Shown here piece after piece: positions 1-8,835 of a DNA stretch of 64,000 nucleotides. A program made the translations under genes and the position numbers. Location of the stretch: contig JAWKNO010000003.1 of assembly GCA_041391665.1 (NCBI GenBank), positions 1,302,001 to 1,366,000 on the forward strand, read 5' to 3'. Origin of the DNA: Bacteroidia bacterium (GTDB lineage: Bacteria > Bacteroidota > Bacteroidia > J057). The stretch's first letter is position 1, and each line of letters opens with the position of its first letter. The notes beneath the pieces were generated by a model, which did no database searches, was not told the origin of the DNA, and was given only the letters and a program-made list of their open reading frames with translations.

Positions 1-278
1 TAAAGGCTGGGGATACCGAGGGATTGGTGAATTATGCCATGAGTATAAAGGATATCAATCTCGCCATCCTGATTACAACCCAGGACGATCTGGTCAAAAT
101 GAGTTTTCGCAGCCGGGGAGAGGTTTCTGCCAGTGAGTTTGCCAGAGAGTTTGACGGAGGCGGGCATTTTTACGCCGCTGGCGGCAAAAGCAAAGATTCG
201 CTGGAAGAGACGGAAAAACGGCTGATGTCTTTGCTGGAAGAAAAAAAGGAAATTCTCCTCACCAATGCTATGGCCTAG
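1..278 (+). CDS. C-terminal end of a DHH-family phosphoesterase (NrnA-like), truncated by the window edge
   Basis: The reading frame is open from the first bases and ends at the TAG at 276-278, so only about the last 91 residues are present. They contain a DHHA1-type tail: a G-D-T-E-G-L-V-N-Y segment followed by FDGGGHFYAAGG, the glycine-rich GGGH motif that contacts substrate in the DHH superfamily. In Bacteroidota this tail is typical of bifunctional oligoribonuclease/pAp phosphatase NrnA, which degrades nanoRNAs and 3',5'-bisphosphates in the cytoplasm. The catalytic DHH half lies outside the window, so NrnA versus another DHH/DHHA1 protein cannot be settled. The downstream gene starts about 90 bases after the stop. 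Confidence 0.8.
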   Translation, partial: KAGDTEGLVNYAMSIKDINLAILITTQDDLVKMSFRSRGEVSASEFAREFDGGGHFYAAGGKSKDSLEETEKRLMSLLEEKKEILLTNAMA

Positions 279-369
279 CAGAAAATCACATGGGCAAATC
301 GTTGAATGTTGGCGTTTAATAACTATATTTAGGGAATGGCCCATGCGGGCTGAGGAAAAATCCTCTCCT

Positions 370-1107
370 ATGAAAAACGTTTATCTGATCGCCCTTTTTA
401 TGATTCCCCTGGTTCTCTTTTCTCAAAAAAAGGAGGAAAAGCCTATTTCCGGAGGATTTGAGCTGGGGTTTCATAAGACCAACCGAGGGGCGGGGATGGA
501 ACTAAACTATATGATCGGGCCCGATGAAAAACAGATTATGCTGGGGCTTGATCTTTTTGCACTGAAAGAATTAAACGAATCGAATATCGAACCAGCTTTC
601 GGTGCCGAACTGGGGAGAAAATACGTTTACGGGAAATTGAATTACTTTTTTGTACTCACCCCTTCTGCGGGCATTCAGAAAAATCTTTTCCGGTTAAATT
701 CCATCAACCTTATCAATCTGCGGGGAGGAATCAAGGTCGGTCCGGCAATCGGCTTGCTTACGCCTTACTATCTGGAGATATTCCGGCCAGGACTGGGGAT
801 ACCTACCGCCAATGACCGGCAGGTTGAAGCTTATGATCCAGGCATTCACACCTATTCCAAAATCTTTGGACGGGCCAGTTTTTTTGCCGGAAAACCCGCG
901 TTTCGCCCGACATTGGGGGGAAGTATCAAGGGATATCTCATGGTTGATTTCGCCCGTTCTTCCCGTTATATCTCAGGGTGTAAACTCGGTGCCCATGCCG
1001 ATTTTTTTGCGAAGCCCGTACCGATAATGACCGGGTTGGATAAGTTGGAAAATCACCGGATATTTGTAGCACTTTCGATAGGGTTTATGATTGGAAACAG
1101 ATGGTAG
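370..1107 (+). CDS. Secreted protein, probable small outer-membrane beta-barrel, unknown function
   Basis: The open frame reaches back to 265, but the ATG at 370 is chosen because it opens with a clear signal peptide (MKNVYLIALFMIPLVLFSQ) and gives 245 residues. The mature part alternates aromatic or hydrophobic residues with glycines (GGFELGFHK, GLDLFAL, VYGKLNYFF, FVALSIGFMIGNRW) and ends in an aromatic residue, a pattern expected of an outer-membrane barrel. I do not recognise a named family. It sits 21 bases upstream of lipA on the same strand, so the two may be co-transcribed, but nothing links it to lipoate metabolism. Confidence 0.65.
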   Translation: MKNVYLIALFMIPLVLFSQKKEEKPISGGFELGFHKTNRGAGMELNYMIGPDEKQIMLGLDLFALKELNESNIEPAFGAELGRKYVYGKLNYFFVLTPSAGIQKNLFRLNSINLINLRGGIKVGPAIGLLTPYYLEIFRPGLGIPTANDRQVEAYDPGIHTYSKIFGRASFFAGKPAFRPTLGGSIKGYLMVDFARSSRYISGCKLGAHADFFAKPVPIMTGLDKLENHRIFVALSIGFMIGNRW

Positions 1108-1128
1108 GGGATTTTAGTTAATACTTAC

Positions 1129-2016
1129 ATGGCAATAACAACAACATATACCGATCTCACGGCAAAGAACCTTCCCGGCAATGGCCCGAGACCGTCTTGG
1201 CTGCGGGTAAAACTACCTTACGGGGAAAGTTATACCAATGTGAGACAGATCATTGATAATAATAAACTTCATACGGTGTGTGAAAGTGCCCGCTGCCCCA
1301 ATATGGGTGAATGCTGGGGTGCCGGAACGGCCACTTTTATGATCCTGGGCAATACCTGTACCCGTTCCTGCTCCTTCTGCGCGGTGGCTACCGGCCGTCC
1401 CGATGTTATGGATGGAATGGAGCCCGAGCGGGTAGCACAAGCGATCAAATCCATGGGCATCCGCCATGCGGTGATCACGTCTGTAAACCGCGATGAGCAG
1501 AAAGACAGTGGCATGAATATCTGGGCACAGACCGTGAATCTTATTCACAAACATTGTCCGGGGGTAACTATGGAAACACTCATCCCCGATGTAAAGGCCC
1601 GCTGGGATATGCTGAAACTGATCACCGCCGAAAAGCCCGACGTCATCTCACACAATATGGAAACGGTGAAAAGGCTCTATAAAAGGGTACGCCCACAGGC
1701 GCGTTATGAACGCAGCCTGGAGCAAATCCAAAGAACCAAAGCCGAAGGCATCCGGACAAAATCAGGATTTATGGTTGGACTGGGAGAAACGGTAGAAGAG
1801 GTGTACGAACTGATGCGCGATCTGAAATCACACGACTGTGATGTGCTTACCATCGGTCAGTACCTCCAACCTACCAAAATGCACCTACCGGTTCATGAGT
1901 TCGTTCACCCTGATCTGTTTGCACACTACCAGAAAATCGGGATGGAAATGGGATTTGACTATGTGGAAAGCGGCCCGCTGGTTCGTTCGAGCTACCATTC
2001 AGAAAGGCATCTATAA
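1129..2016 (+). CDS. lipA: Lipoyl synthase (radical SAM)
   Basis: This 295-residue protein is a full-length lipoyl synthase, which inserts two sulfurs into protein-bound octanoyl groups to make the lipoyl cofactor of 2-oxoacid dehydrogenases and the glycine cleavage system. Both iron-sulfur clusters are visible: the auxiliary-cluster cysteines C51, C56 and C62 (CESARCPNMGEC) and the radical SAM cysteines C77, C81 and C84 (CTRSCSFC). The C-terminal RSSYH motif that supplies the serine ligand of the auxiliary cluster is present (VRSSYHSE). Length and start at the ATG at 1129 agree with the family. No lipB or lplA gene is adjacent. Confidence 0.97.
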   Translation: MAITTTYTDLTAKNLPGNGPRPSWLRVKLPYGESYTNVRQIIDNNKLHTVCESARCPNMGECWGAGTATFMILGNTCTRSCSFCAVATGRPDVMDGMEPERVAQAIKSMGIRHAVITSVNRDEQKDSGMNIWAQTVNLIHKHCPGVTMETLIPDVKARWDMLKLITAEKPDVISHNMETVKRLYKRVRPQARYERSLEQIQRTKAEGIRTKSGFMVGLGETVEEVYELMRDLKSHDCDVLTIGQYLQPTKMHLPVHEFVHPDLFAHYQKIGMEMGFDYVESGPLVRSSYHSERHL

Positions 2017-2197
2017 AACTTATCTTTGAAAAAAGCGCAGTATTGCTGCCTGTTTTGTGTAATTCAGCAACAGTTTTGAATATGGCTTTGTTGATGTAAG
2101 TCCGCTAATTTCGTACTTAGCCAAGTTTCCGGCTGTGATTTTGTTTTGTTAGGTTGAAAATACTTATTTTACCAGACGACAGATAACCGTAGTTTGT

Positions 2198-5056
2198 ATG
2201 ATTAGAAATATTTACAAAGCTTTTTGGGTGATATTTATTCTTTCTTCCGGGATAAATCTCCATGCACAGTACGCCTGGCGCAACCTCGGCCCAGACAATA
2301 GTGGTAGCCGTACCCGGGCACTGGCTTTTGACAACAGTGGAAACCTGCTTGCAGGTTCTCAGGGAGGCGGGCTCTGGATTTCCCGCAATTCCGGGGTTTC
2401 CTGGGAAAAATCCAGTTCCTACAATGGCAATCCAAACATTACCTCGCTGGCCGTTGATGGCAATAATATATACGTCGGTACAGGTGCCACCGCCTTTGAA
2501 TTGTCTTATTTTGTAACCCGCCTCAACCGAAGCAGCAGCTATAACTGGCGTACCGACCCCGATGGGTTTAAAGGTTATTTGACGGGACTTCCCGGTGGGG
2601 GAGTATTTCTCTCGGAAGATAATGGTGCAACCTGGAAACCGGCACCTGCGACCAATACAGCCGAGACCGTCAACTATAAAGGGCCATTCTCTGCGATTCA
2701 AAAAGTAGCGGTTATCAACAACCGCATTTACGTTGCAACCGCAGAAGGGCTTTTTTACTCCAACGATAAAAAGTTAACAGCAAACTCTCTGGTAAAATGT
2801 GGCGGAAGCCCGACTTTTCAGGCAGGGGTTGTCTTCGATGTGGAAGGGGCAGACGGTACGACCGTATTTGCAACTGCCAAAACCGGATTCAGAGATTCTC
2901 TGTATGTTTCTGCTGACGGAATAAACTTTACCGTAGTAAAAAATCCTACGCTCTACAGCCTGGGGGCATTTAGCACTTCCAGAAGTGAAATCGCCGTAGC
3001 TCCCAGTGCAAAAAGCACGATCTATGTAGCAGGTACTCAGGCCAATAACGAAATCAGTGGTGTCTTCCGCTCCGATGACAATGGCGCAACCTGGCGCGTA
3101 TATGGCCCCAAAGGAAGCCCCGGCTTTACGCCTCTGGGATCTACCGGCCAAAATGCTTTTGCTATGGTGGTTTCGCCCTCGAATCCCAACGAACTGATCG
3201 TTGCGGGCAATGCCTGGTTTACCTTCAGAGAAGGTAAAGGCTGGACCCCCACCGCTCAGCAGACCTCTCCCACCCTTAGCAATTATGTACCCCGGAAAAT
3301 CTATACGATTGTCTATAATCCTTCAAACCCAAATGAATTGTTTGTCGGAACAGACCGCCAGATCGTGCATTCTCCCGATGGTGGTGTTACCTTCTCTCAA
3401 AAATCCAAAGGGTATGAGGCAACTATCGCCTATAGTGTCGCATCACTTTCTGTAGAAACCGTCGGCGCAGATGATCCCTTATTTGATGCAGTCATTGCAG
3501 GAACAGAAACCGCAGGCTACCTTCTCAACCGCCACTACAATAGCGATAGCCCCACGCGTCAGGGATTTGGTACCATCCAAACCACAAACCTTGGCGACGT
3601 CGCAGTATCTTACCTCCACCCCGGAGCCCTGATTCTTCAGGGAACAGACAATGGTGTTGTACGCTCTTTTAATGCCGGCGCAAACTCTGAGCGTTTCTAT
3701 GGATTGCCCATCCGCCCCAATGTCGCAAATCTTGACACAGCAAATAACGTCTATGTCGACAGATCTGGCATCAATGTCCAGGGAGGTGCGTTGTTTAATT
3801 CGCCGACTCCGGCCCAGACTGCATGGGTGCTTGATGAAGTGGTTCCGGCAAATCTGCTCAACAATAATCAGATTACAGAAGAAGAACTTGAAGCCCAAAG
3901 TGATAGCTATCTCTTCCTCTGTTCGCGCAACTATGTATGGATATGTAATGGTGCTTTTGGCGACGGTCTTCAGGTAAAATGGAACCGTATTACCAACCTG
4001 CTTGTCGATGGAGGTACAGAATATCTGACAACGATCACGGCATCCGGCGACACAGATCACACTTTATACGTGGGTTCCAGCCGTGGTAAAATCTGGAGAA
4101 TTGACCGCGCACACGATCTGGAAAACTTTAATGTCCAGACTAATGTGGTGCGTATTGACAACGTTAGTGGCAGCAACTTATCACCGATGACCGGAAGATG
4201 GGTTTCGGATATTTCTGTTGATCCACAAAATCCAAATAGAATTGCCGTAACATTTGGCTCTTACGGAGGAAATGTCCAGGCAACCCAAGGCTTTGTATGG
4301 GTGACTGAAACCGCCAAAACCAGTCCTTCTTTTGGGCTGCTGTCAGGCCATGCTGTGAAAGAACCCGTTTATTCTGTAGAATTTGTAAAAGATCCTGCTG
4401 AAAGCGAGTCAGTATTGCTGATTGGAACAGAAACCAAACTATGGTCCGTACGCGATATCGTTCGTGCAGGTCCTTCTATACCTCTCTACCTCTCTTCTCC
4501 ATGGACAGACGAGTCAGGCGCTGAATTCAGCGGTGCACCTGTGTATGATATATTTGTAAGAAAATATAAGTCCAGACTCACCCCCGACGCGCTGAAGCGT
4601 ACAGAAGTAAAAATCAATCCGCTTCCGGGTGGAGGTTTTGATACCACAGAAGTGGAAGTCACCAAATCTGGTCATTTCCTCAGTCTGGACAATACGGTAT
4701 ATATCGCTTCTCATGGTCTGGGTTTATGGTCCACCTCCTCGACTGTCCTTGGAAGGGAATCTGCACCCGTAGATCCTGTTGTCATAGAGAAATTAAATAT
4801 TACGCTTTATCCCAACCCAACCCGCGATATCGCCACAGTGAAGTTTGAACTTCCCGAAGCCGCGGAGGTTCGTATCATGATGTACAGTGCTGACGGCAGA
4901 AACATATCGGCACAAAACAGCAACTATGATACGGGTATTCATGAAGTAAATCTTGAAACCAGCCACCTCTCGCCGGGAATGTATTTTATCAGAGTGGATA
5001 TTCAGAACGAAACCACCTCTACTTCACAAACACTGAAGTCGGTTGTGGTACATTGA
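2198..5056 (+). CDS. T9SS-exported beta-propeller (BNR/Asp-box) protein with C-terminal sorting domain
   Basis: This 952-residue protein starts with a signal peptide (cleavage near LHAQ). Its body carries sialidase/VPS10-type Asp-box motifs of the S-x-D-x-G-x-T-W kind: SRNSGVSW, SEDNGATW, SDDNGATW and SPDGGVTF, which mark beta-propeller blades. The last ~80 residues form a Por secretion system (type A) sorting domain: LNITLYPNPTRD, then a beta-sandwich ending LSPGMYFIRVD and a short tail. It is therefore expected to cross the outer membrane through the T9SS and be attached or released. No catalytic sialidase residues were identified, so binding or adhesion is as likely as hydrolysis. A strong terminator follows at once. 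Confidence 0.88.
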   Translation: MIRNIYKAFWVIFILSSGINLHAQYAWRNLGPDNSGSRTRALAFDNSGNLLAGSQGGGLWISRNSGVSWEKSSSYNGNPNITSLAVDGNNIYVGTGATAFELSYFVTRLNRSSSYNWRTDPDGFKGYLTGLPGGGVFLSEDNGATWKPAPATNTAETVNYKGPFSAIQKVAVINNRIYVATAEGLFYSNDKKLTANSLVKCGGSPTFQAGVVFDVEGADGTTVFATAKTGFRDSLYVSADGINFTVVKNPTLYSLGAFSTSRSEIAVAPSAKSTIYVAGTQANNEISGVFRSDDNGATWRVYGPKGSPGFTPLGSTGQNAFAMVVSPSNPNELIVAGNAWFTFREGKGWTPTAQQTSPTLSNYVPRKIYTIVYNPSNPNELFVGTDRQIVHSPDGGVTFSQKSKGYEATIAYSVASLSVETVGADDPLFDAVIAGTETAGYLLNRHYNSDSPTRQGFGTIQTTNLGDVAVSYLHPGALILQGTDNGVVRSFNAGANSERFYGLPIRPNVANLDTANNVYVDRSGINVQGGALFNSPTPAQTAWVLDEVVPANLLNNNQITEEELEAQSDSYLFLCSRNYVWICNGAFGDGLQVKWNRITNLLVDGGTEYLTTITASGDTDHTLYVGSSRGKIWRIDRAHDLENFNVQTNVVRIDNVSGSNLSPMTGRWVSDISVDPQNPNRIAVTFGSYGGNVQATQGFVWVTETAKTSPSFGLLSGHAVKEPVYSVEFVKDPAESESVLLIGTETKLWSVRDIVRAGPSIPLYLSSPWTDESGAEFSGAPVYDIFVRKYKSRLTPDALKRTEVKINPLPGGGFDTTEVEVTKSGHFLSLDNTVYIASHGLGLWSTSSTVLGRESAPVDPVVIEKLNITLYPNPTRDIATVKFELPEAAEVRIMMYSADGRNISAQNSNYDTGIHEVNLETSHLSPGMYFIRVDIQNETTSTSQTLKSVVVH

Positions 5057-5081
5057 TCCGAACATTATATTGGTTATAGAT

Positions 5082-5110
5082 AAAAAGTGTCCCTTATCGG
5101 GACACTTTTT
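5082..5110 (+). terminator. Rho-independent terminator, nearly perfect hairpin
   Basis: AAAAAGTGTCCC at 5082-5093 pairs perfectly with GGGACACTTTTT at 5099-5110 around a 5-base loop. The T-run ends the stem and an A-run begins it, so it could work in both directions. It follows the T9SS propeller gene by 25 bases and separates it from the sixA-like gene. Confidence 0.85.
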
Positions 5111-5152
5111 GTATTTTTGTCCCAAAATTTTTTCACTCAATTTGCTGCATCA

Positions 5153-5653
5153 ATGAAAACCCTTGTCATCTGCCGCCATGCAAAATCAGACTGGCCGGTC
5201 GGCGTTTCGGATATTGAGCGACCACTCCAACAAAGAGGCATCAACGACGCCAAATATCTGGGTACCATGCTCGGACAACAAAATTTTGAGCCAGACCTGA
5301 TTATCAGTTCCCCCGCCAACCGCGCGCTGAGTACGGCAAAGATTGTCAGTGGGAAAATCAATTATCAGGGGGAGATAGAAATTGAAAAAAAAATCTACGA
5401 ATCTGGCGTCTCCGGAACCCTGGAGCTGATTCATCAGCTTCCCGACCACGCAGATACGGTCATGTTATTTGGCCACAACCCGACCTTTGAAGATACAGTA
5501 AGACAATTGCTTCAGATGAGTGCCGCATTTTATATGCCCACCTGTGCCATGGCCTGTATGGAAAGCCGCTCCGACAACTGGGCCCACTTTGATGTCAGGA
5601 CCATTCACCTCCGCTGGTATCTTATCCCAAGGCTGTTGCGTCAGGACGATTGA
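5153..5653 (+). CDS. SixA-like histidine phosphatase
   Basis: The ATG at 5153 is chosen over an upstream GTG that lies inside the terminator. It gives 166 residues beginning MKTLVICRHAKSDW. The RHAKS motif (R8, H9) is the phospho-histidine acceptor site of the SixA/SIXA branch of the phosphoglycerate-mutase-like superfamily. The second conserved histidine is in VMLFGHNPTFED, and the arginine-containing SSPANRALSTA matches the family's third motif. Related enzymes remove phosphate from phosphohistidine or small phosphoesters in the cytoplasm; the substrate here is unknown. The maf gene starts 5 bases after its stop, followed by tadA and an EamA transporter, so these four look like one operon. 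Confidence 0.88.
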   Translation: MKTLVICRHAKSDWPVGVSDIERPLQQRGINDAKYLGTMLGQQNFEPDLIISSPANRALSTAKIVSGKINYQGEIEIEKKIYESGVSGTLELIHQLPDHADTVMLFGHNPTFEDTVRQLLQMSAAFYMPTCAMACMESRSDNWAHFDVRTIHLRWYLIPRLLRQDD

Positions 5654-5658
5654 TAACC

Positions 5659-6243
5659 ATGAATACCCCACATAAAATTATTCTGGCTTCACAGTCTCCC
5701 CGGCGGCAGCAATTGCTGCGCGACATGGGATTTACCTTCGAAACTGTAGTACGCCCTTCAGACGAACATATCCAGGAAAATCTTTCCCCAAAAGAAGTTG
5801 CCATTTCCATCGCCCAAAGTAAAGCCGAAAACTACCGCGATCTCAGCCACGATCATATCATCATCACCGCCGATACCATCGTCGTCTCCGGCGATGAAAT
5901 AATGGGAAAACCCGCAAACCGGCAAGATGCAGTCGATATGCTGCGCAAACTTTCAGGGAAAACACACTCCGTTATTTCCGGAGTCACGATTTTATACAAA
6001 GAGCAGTTCCACAGCTTTGCAGAAGAGACATTCGTAAGCTTCCGGACACTGGATGATGAGGAAATCTACTATTATGCAGATCATTACAAACCCTACGACA
6101 AAGCAGGCGCCTATGGCATTCAGGAGTGGATTGGCATGATTGGCGTTCGTGCGATTGAAGGCGATTTTTATAATGTGATGGGACTCCCCGCGGGAAGATT
6201 ATATGCGGAGTTGAAGTCATTTACCCAAATAGAATTATCATAA
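5659..6243 (+). CDS. maf: Maf family nucleotide pyrophosphatase
   Basis: The 194-residue protein starts with the family signature for Maf nucleotide pyrophosphatases, IILASQSPRRQQLL, and carries the downstream acidic motif TADTIVVSGDEIMGKP and the K-A-G-A-Y-G-I-Q-E motif. Maf proteins hydrolyse non-canonical or modified nucleoside triphosphates to monophosphates in the cytoplasm, with an older link to septum formation. The ATG at 5659 was preferred to a TTG at 5650 that overlaps the preceding gene. It is packed tightly between the sixA-like gene (5-base gap) and tadA (1-base gap). Confidence 0.95.
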   Translation: MNTPHKIILASQSPRRQQLLRDMGFTFETVVRPSDEHIQENLSPKEVAISIAQSKAENYRDLSHDHIIITADTIVVSGDEIMGKPANRQDAVDMLRKLSGKTHSVISGVTILYKEQFHSFAEETFVSFRTLDDEEIYYYADHYKPYDKAGAYGIQEWIGMIGVRAIEGDFYNVMGLPAGRLYAELKSFTQIELS

Positions 6244-6244
6244 T

Positions 6245-6709
6245 ATGCTTTCTATCCATACAGATGAATACTTCATGCGACAAGCACTTCTTCAGGCAGA
6301 ACGCGCCTATGAAGAAGGTGAAGTGCCTATCGGGGCAGTCGTTGTAAGTAATTTCCGGATTATCGGTAAAGGCTATAACCAAACGGAAAAATTACAGGAC
6401 CCTACTGCACATGCAGAAATGATTGCCATCACCGCAGCCTGCGAATATCTGGGAAGCAAATACCTCACCGATTGTACCCTGTTTGTCACTGTCGAACCCT
6501 GCCCTATGTGCGCAGGTGCACTCCGATGGTCTCAGGTAGAAAGAATTGTATATGGTGCAGACGAGCCCAAAACCGGTTTTAGCCGACATTCGCCCAGCCT
6601 TATTCACCCCAAAACCCAGATTCTTTCAGGAATGATGGAAACCGACTGCCGCACGCTGATGCAGGAATTTTTTCGCGCCAAAAGAGGCCCCCGACCCGAT
6701 CATACCTAA
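6245..6709 (+). CDS. tadA: tRNA-specific adenosine deaminase
   Basis: This 154-residue protein is a zinc-dependent tRNA adenosine-34 deaminase, which makes inosine at the wobble position of tRNA-Arg(ACG). The cytidine deaminase-fold motifs are intact: HAE (H56, E58) and PCPMC (C86, C89) supply the zinc ligands and catalytic glutamate. The N-terminal EVPIGAVVV stretch and C-terminal LMQEFFRAKR are typical of TadA. A more general nucleoside deaminase is possible but length and motifs fit TadA best. The gene follows maf by one base. Confidence 0.94.
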   Translation: MLSIHTDEYFMRQALLQAERAYEEGEVPIGAVVVSNFRIIGKGYNQTEKLQDPTAHAEMIAITAACEYLGSKYLTDCTLFVTVEPCPMCAGALRWSQVERIVYGADEPKTGFSRHSPSLIHPKTQILSGMMETDCRTLMQEFFRAKRGPRPDHT

Positions 6710-6730
6710 ATATCCCTAACCACCAACACC

Positions 6731-7612
6731 TTGGATAACCGCCAAAACAATCTCATCGCCTGGACCACCTTTACGCTTCTCTGTCTGGTCTGGGGCAGCT
6801 CCTTTATTCTGATAAAAAAAGCACTCCTTGCATTTGACCCTTTCCAGATAGCCGGGCTGCGAATGGTGTTAGCCGCACTATTTTTACTTCCATTCGTAAT
6901 TGGAAAAGCCAAAAAACTCACCCGGACAGAATGGAAATTTGTCATGGTCATGGGCCTTATCGGAAACGGAATCCCCGCATTTCTTTTTCCCCTGGCAGAA
7001 ACACATATCAATAGCGCTACTGCCGGAGTAATGAATGCGCTGAGCCCTTTATTTGTGCTGCTTATAGGCTTTTTGCTGTTTGAGTTTCGGTTTTCATCCC
7101 GCCAGGTTGCGGGCGTTTTTCTGGGGCTTGCAGGAGCACTGATCCTCATCTTGTCAGGGGGAGCAGAGGTCGATCTGTGGGGAAATGCCCTTTACTCCAT
7201 CCTCGTTGTAATTGCTACTATTTTATATGGTTTCAGCACCAATATTATGAAGCGGTATCTCAATCATGCGCCGTCTGTACAGGCCTCGGGATTTGCGCTG
7301 TTAACCATTGCTATCCCTTATAGTATTTATCTGCTGTTTGCCGGTCTTCCTGAAGTTTTTGAGACCAATGACCACGCATGGGCTTCACTGGGCTATATTG
7401 TAATACTGGGAGGATTTGGAACTGCCGTTGCACTGGTTTTATTTTACCGCCTGGTGCAGGTAAGTGGTCCCATATTTGCCTCTTCGGTAACTTACTTTAT
7501 TCCGGTAGTAGCGCTCATGTGGGGGTTGCTGGATGGCGAAAGTTTTTCATTGGCACAATTTGGCGGAATGGGCGTTATCCTCGCTGGGGTGTACCTTTCC
7601 AACCGAAAATGA
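6731..7612 (+). CDS. EamA/DMT-family transporter
   Basis: The 293-residue protein begins at a TTG codon (6731), 21 bases after tadA. It shows ten hydrophobic helices arranged as two EamA repeats of five. The first begins with LLCLVWGSSFILIKKAL, the hallmark W-G-S-x-F motif, and the second ends with the GVILAGVYLSNRK pattern. Members of this drug/metabolite superfamily move amino acids, nucleotides or other small molecules across the inner membrane; the substrate cannot be read from the sequence. It looks like the last gene of the sixA-maf-tadA cluster. Confidence 0.9.
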   Translation: MDNRQNNLIAWTTFTLLCLVWGSSFILIKKALLAFDPFQIAGLRMVLAALFLLPFVIGKAKKLTRTEWKFVMVMGLIGNGIPAFLFPLAETHINSATAGVMNALSPLFVLLIGFLLFEFRFSSRQVAGVFLGLAGALILILSGGAEVDLWGNALYSILVVIATILYGFSTNIMKRYLNHAPSVQASGFALLTIAIPYSIYLLFAGLPEVFETNDHAWASLGYIVILGGFGTAVALVLFYRLVQVSGPIFASSVTYFIPVVALMWGLLDGESFSLAQFGGMGVILAGVYLSNRK

Positions 7613-7692
7613 ATAATTTTTACACGTTTTGCCGGGATAAATACGTATAAAGTAAAAATTTGAATCCTTAGTTTCACTACCAAATACCCAGA

Positions 7693-8544
7693 ATGAAAAC
7701 GATCCTATCATTTTGCTTCTTATTGGTTGTCGCCCTGTCTTTGGGTTTTGCACAAAATGGCCGCACCAGAGCTGTGGAAGAATGGCCCAAAATCAAAAAA
7801 ACCACTACCCTTGTCATACTTTATGAAGGACAGGACGCCTATAATGAAAAAATCAAAGATGCGGTAGAAAAATACTGGAAGGTGACGCCGTATCAATTTG
7901 CGACCACAGAAGAGCTGCTCAAACTCTCGATGAGTAAGGATTACTCCATGCTTGTGCGCAATGATGCCGAGCGTTTTATCAACCGGGTGGGCCGCACAGA
8001 CCGCATCAAAAGTAACCATATCGCACTTTACCTTTGTGGCAACGGAGCTGATATGAGAAACTACCCCGGAGCGGAAGCTATTGCCCAGTATCAGTTTACC
8101 GATGTCAACAATGTCGATGAATACCTGTATAAGCTTACGGCGATCATCCAGTCTATGCACAACTACCTGGTTTTTCTCGACACAAATAAAATCACGGAAG
8201 ACAATCACCCCAAGCTTCTCAAAAAATTTGACAATGCCCTCGCCAATACCCTTCACGAGAAAACCCTGTTTTTATTGGAAGAACAACTTTCCACCGATCT
8301 GCAAGATCTGGAAACGCTGAAAAAATATTACAAATACGAGGTCAGTATTGTAGATAAAGCGGCAATCGCCGCTGCGATAGATGCGCAGCTTCCCAATGCA
8401 GCCTTTTTGCATATTGACCCCAGAGGCAAAACATTGTACGTACTTTCAGCCGAAGGCGGGAGGATCATGTATGAAGCCGAAACCGTCATTCCCGGGCACC
8501 TCACAGCCGGTGATTTTTCAGCTTTGTCGCGAGCAGCAAATTAG
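7693..8544 (+). CDS. Secreted protein of unknown function
   Basis: The 283-residue product opens with a signal peptide (MKTILSFCFLLVVALSLGFAQ). The rest is soluble and mixed alpha/beta, with recurring phrases such as TTTLVILYEGQDAYNEKIKDA near the start and NAAFLHIDPRGKTLYVLSAEGGRI near the end. I do not recognise the family. Bacteroidota often carry secreted proteins of this size in isolated positions. It is separated by 80 bases from the EamA gene upstream. Downstream lies a structured noncoding stretch ending in a terminator. Confidence 0.7.
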   Translation: MKTILSFCFLLVVALSLGFAQNGRTRAVEEWPKIKKTTTLVILYEGQDAYNEKIKDAVEKYWKVTPYQFATTEELLKLSMSKDYSMLVRNDAERFINRVGRTDRIKSNHIALYLCGNGADMRNYPGAEAIAQYQFTDVNNVDEYLYKLTAIIQSMHNYLVFLDTNKITEDNHPKLLKKFDNALANTLHEKTLFLLEEQLSTDLQDLETLKKYYKYEVSIVDKAAIAAAIDAQLPNAAFLHIDPRGKTLYVLSAEGGRIMYEAETVIPGHLTAGDFSALSRAAN

Positions 8545-8628
8545 TCCGGAAGAACTATTTATACCTACTGTAATATTATCAGGAGAACCGAAGGAAAATC
8601 ACTGGACGACAGCCCTTGCTTGATGATT

Positions 8629-8799
8629 AGCGAATATTTGAGCGCAGGTGCACAGGATTCCTGTTGGTTAGGTCAGATGCGATATTCGTTTGGATGCAGC
8701 CCTGGTGAATGCATAGTTTTGTATCATACCACCTGATAGTAGTAGTTGTAGTTTTTATATGTCATTGCCAAGGGACCTTCTGTCGAGGGTCCTTTTTTA
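8629..8799 (+). ncRNA. Candidate structured small RNA or long structured 3' UTR
   Basis: The 291-base gap between the secreted protein (ends 8544) and the amidase (starts 8836) holds no convincing reading frame but does hold nested pairing. AGCGAATAT at 8629-8637 pairs with ATATTCGTT at 8682-8690 (one G-T). Inside this, CGCA at 8643-8646 pairs with TGCG at 8678-8681, and ACAGG at 8652-8656 pairs with CCTGT at 8660-8664. A terminator follows at 8771-8799. Nothing matches RNase P RNA, tmRNA or a tRNA. The boundaries are guesses, and it may simply be the 3' UTR of the upstream gene. Confidence 0.3.
8771..8799 (+). terminator. Rho-independent terminator
   Basis: AGGGACC at 8771-8777 pairs with GGTCCTT at 8788-8794 (one G-T), and a T-run continues to 8799. 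It ends the noncoding stretch downstream of the secreted protein gene. Confidence 0.65.
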
Positions 8800-8835
8800 T
8801 TTGTGCAGGAACAGGGATTCGGTTAATTTCGAATC

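Noticed and set aside
3479..4060. A 193-codon minus-strand frame inside the T9SS propeller gene
   Set aside because: Fully contained in a clear coding gene and without motifs.
8629..8720. Signal recognition particle RNA, because AGGTCAG and GCAGCC occur in the right order
   Set aside because: The loop between them is 19 bases instead of about 12, lacks the GGAA tetraloop, and the flanking bases do not form the helix that SRP RNA needs.
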